Assembly: GCA_039621445.1 (NCBI GenBank)
Contig: CP154956.1
Location: 38,032,553-38,096,552, forward strand
DNA length: 64,000 nt
Reading direction: 5' to 3'
Source: Euglena gracilis
Taxonomy: Eukaryota > Euglenida > Euglenophyceae > Euglenales
Shown: in pieces, positions 62,302-64,000 of the stretch
Position numbering within the stretch: position 1 is the stretch's first letter
Layout of the letters: each line of letters opens with the position of its first letter
The notes under the pieces: generated by a model
Seen by the model: only the letters and a program-made list of their open reading frames with translations
Databases searched by the model: none
What the model was told of the DNA's origin: nothing
Position numbers and translations under genes: made by a program

Positions 62302-62830
62302 CACAACACACAACACACAACACACAACACACAACACACAACACACAACACACAACACAGGACACACAACACAGGACACACAACACGCAACACGCAACAC
62401 ACAACACACAACACACAACACACAACACACAACACACAACACACAACACACAACACACAACACAGGACACATAACACACAACACACAACACGCAACACGC
62501 AACACGCAACACACAACACGCAACACACAACACACAACACACAACACACAACACACAACACACAACACGCAACACACAACGCAGAACACAGAACACACAA
62601 CGTCACACACCCATTGAGAGAGGGGAGAGGCTAGTGCAAACGCACACCGGGTGCCGGCCCACCCGGCCCCACCAGTAGCAGGAGTTGCCGAAGCCGCTCC
62701 CCGCCTCGCCGTCCTCCGCCCCCTCGTACCGGTGCACCACCGCATGGAGGTACGTCGCGTCCGCCGCCACGGGGGAGTTCCGGACCGGCAGGCCCCCAAA
62801 CGCCAACCGCGGCGGTGGGCGGCCTGGCCT
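58572..62830 (-). CDS. Conserved uncharacterised protein (HRxEG...NxxYWxxRVGRHP motif), 5' end unresolved
   Basis: Three exons join in phase. The first (62648 to about 62830) gives TYLHAVVHRYEGAEDGE and GNSCYWWGRVGRHP, then 59097-59249 gives 51 codons with GWQPTAFVDACQQAVGRR, and 58572-58685 gives WDAEVLRWAAEVGRREVLL and a stop. I recall this pattern (a Leu-His-Ala-x-x-His-Arg box, Asn-Ser-x-Tyr-Trp, Gly-Arg-His-Pro, then a Trp/Phe-Val-Asp segment) from uncharacterised bacterial, fungal and plant proteins; no function is known to me. A loop (DGEAGSGFG) replaces the short turn I expect in that motif. The start codon and any upstream exons were not found. Intron 1 is 3.4 kb, filled by two transposon-like elements and the heptamer array. 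Confidence 0.68.
59311..59570. repeat. TG / GTGAGC compound repeat
   Basis: TG repeats with GTGATGTGTTGTG inserts, then GTGAGC/GTGAGT hexamers. It lies shortly upstream (gene sense) of the 59097-59249 exon. Confidence 0.95.
59628..60057. mobile_element. hAT-like MITE with perfect 8-bp duplication
   Basis: A 430-bp element. Inverted ends CAGGCATTTGCTTAAGGA and TCCTTAAGCAAATGCCTG match exactly. Identical flanks CTCAGGAG are at 59620-59627 and 60058-60065. The body has two GC hairpins (59762-59792 and about 59896-59910) and repeated CTAGCTAG/TCTGCTAG motifs. No transposase. It sits in intron 1 of the uncharacterised gene. Confidence 0.94.
60343..60660. mobile_element. hAT-like MITE, intact copy
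   Basis: A 318-bp element, CAGGACGGTCCTTAAG at left and CTTAAGGACCGCCCTG at right, with identical flanks ATGCTCGG (60335-60342 and 60661-60668). Near-identical to 49548-49863. No coding capacity. Confidence 0.95.
61204..62610. repeat. 1.4-kb ACACAAC heptamer array
   Basis: Hundreds of ACACAAC heptamers with GG, GC and TG variants, and a block of a [17 protein letters not shown] 12-mer at about 62140-62265. It is open in all minus and plus frames as His/Thr/Asn or Cys/Val strings, which are not proteins. It lies in intron 1 of the uncharacterised gene, ending about 40 bp from the exon donor at 62648. Confidence 0.97.
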
Positions 62831-63548
62831 CTGGTCCCCAATGTGACCGATGTGGCGCACCCGAAAGGCAGCAGCGGCGGGCGAAGCTCGATCATGGAGG
62901 GGTTTCAAACTGGAGGTTTTGTCTCCGCTGTGGTGGGGCCATGTTGTTGGATGAGCCAACCAAAGAAAAGGTTTGTGTGTGTGTGTGTGTATGGAAGCTG
63001 AATTCTTAATGCCCCCCCCCCCTCCTGGGTGGGCCATTAGAGGTTCAAGGGGGGGTCCAAAGGGGGGTTCGTTGGTGATTGAATAGGTTAGGCGGGGCAG
63101 AACGGGAAGGCCTGGTGGTGGGGGTCGACCCCCCCACCTGCGAGGTGGGGGGGCCGAACCCCCCCCACAACAGCATTTTCACCAATTTGGGAATTCTGGC
63201 CAGGGAAATTTTTGGGGTCCAAAAATTGGGGCCACCAGAATAACGGGAAGAGGTGGTGGGGGGGTCAACTCCCCACCCACCATGCAGGAGGTGGGGGCGC
63301 GGACCCTCCGACCCACCACCCTGGCTGTTTGGCCGATTCCCGTTCTGCCCTGGGGTTAGGGTTAAAAGTTCATCGTAACCTTAGGTCTGACTTGTACACC
63401 CAACGCTAACCTACAAGCTAGGCCTGAAGTTATGACTAATTCCTAACCCTAACCCAATTCCATCAATGACCCAAAAAGACCCTCTGCAAATTTCCAATGC
63501 CCCCCACCTGGGGGACATTATGATTTCTAGGTGCTTTATGTGTATGGA

Positions 63549-63632
63549 CAGACGGACGGACAGACGGACGACGGACAGACGGACGGATGGACGAACGGAC
63601 GGACGGACGGACGGACGGACGGACGGACGGAC
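63549..63632. repeat. GGAC tetramer array
   Basis: (GGAC)n with CAGA and GACG variants, directly left of a GGAT array. Confidence 0.96.
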
Positions 63633-63640
63633 AGAGGGAG

Positions 63641-63884
63641 GGATGAATGGATGGATGGATGGATGGATGGATGGATGGATGGATGGATGGATGGATGGAT
63701 GGATGGATGGATGGATGGATGGATGGATGGATGGATGGATGGATGGATGGATGGATGGATGGATGGATGGATGGATGGATGGATGGATGGATGGATGGAT
63801 GGATGGATGGATGGATGGATGGATGGATGGATGGATGGATGGATGGATGGATGGATGGATGGATGGATGGATGGATGGATGGAC
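63641..63884. repeat. (GGAT)n tetramer array
   Basis: About 240 bp of uninterrupted GGAT repeats. Confidence 0.98.
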
Positions 63885-64000
63885 TTTGTTGGCCATGATA
63901 TACCTAGGGTTAGTGAAGGGGAGAGTTAGGGCCGCCCCTACACCCACCCCCCTGGAGGTTCAACCAGCACCTTTTTTCAAGCTAGCTCTTCCCAGCCGGG

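Noticed and set aside
61204-62610. Open frames of more than 500 codons rich in His/Thr/Gln or Cys/Val
   Set aside because: They are read-through of a heptamer repeat in all frames, with no non-repeat domain.
63350-63460. Telomere or internal telomeric array (TTAGGG / CCCTAACCC)
   Set aside because: Only two or three loose copies; no array.
63411-63947. His-Pro-Ser-Ile and Met-Asp-Gly-Trp repeat proteins
   Set aside because: Translation of the GGAT tetramer array.

Overview
This window looks like nuclear DNA of a single-celled eukaryote, probably an alga or related protist; the species cannot be named from sequence alone. Coding sequence is split into many short, very GC-rich exons with GT-AG introns. 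The introns are packed with microsatellites, runs of 8-18 G or C, and short transposon-like repeats. There is no bacterial-style operon layout. Long open frames made only of His/Thr or Cys/Val are read-through of CA/TG repeats and are not genes.

All six genes I can reconstruct lie on the minus strand. From low to high coordinate they are: (1) an APMAP/strictosidine-synthase-like beta-propeller gene, about 6086 down past the window start, so its 3' end is missing; (2) a USP7/plant UBP12-type ubiquitin protease, about 28315 to 8449, with at least 25 exons; (3) an SLC35E3-like nucleotide-sugar/triose-phosphate-type transporter, about 34.6 kb to 29141; (4) an unrecognised protein with a coiled-coil C-terminal half, 52412 to about 37.87 kb; (5) a LAMTOR3 (MP1) Ragulator subunit, 56754 to 53186; (6) the 3' part of an uncharacterised protein with an HR-E-G/N-YW-RVGRHP motif, about 62.8 kb to 58572. 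Exon junctions were tested by codon phase, and most neighbouring exons fit.

The rest is repeat DNA. There are several families of non-autonomous DNA transposons. One group has CAGG-type ends and 8-bp target-site duplications like hAT elements. Another has ends of AA plus a long C-run followed by an A/T-rich motif. Many carry an internal GC-rich hairpin (GGCGC-loop-GCGCC). Arrays include a 1.4-kb heptamer array at 61.2-62.6 kb, a 0.6-kb TG tract at 31.9 kb, minisatellites of 8, 10, 18 and 30 bp, and GGAT/GGAC tetramer arrays at the right end.

The genes have no obvious shared pathway. Ubiquitin removal, lysosomal TORC1 scaffolding, Golgi/ER transport and a membrane-anchored beta-propeller are separate housekeeping roles. 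I found no rRNA, convincing tRNA, CRISPR array or autonomous transposase.
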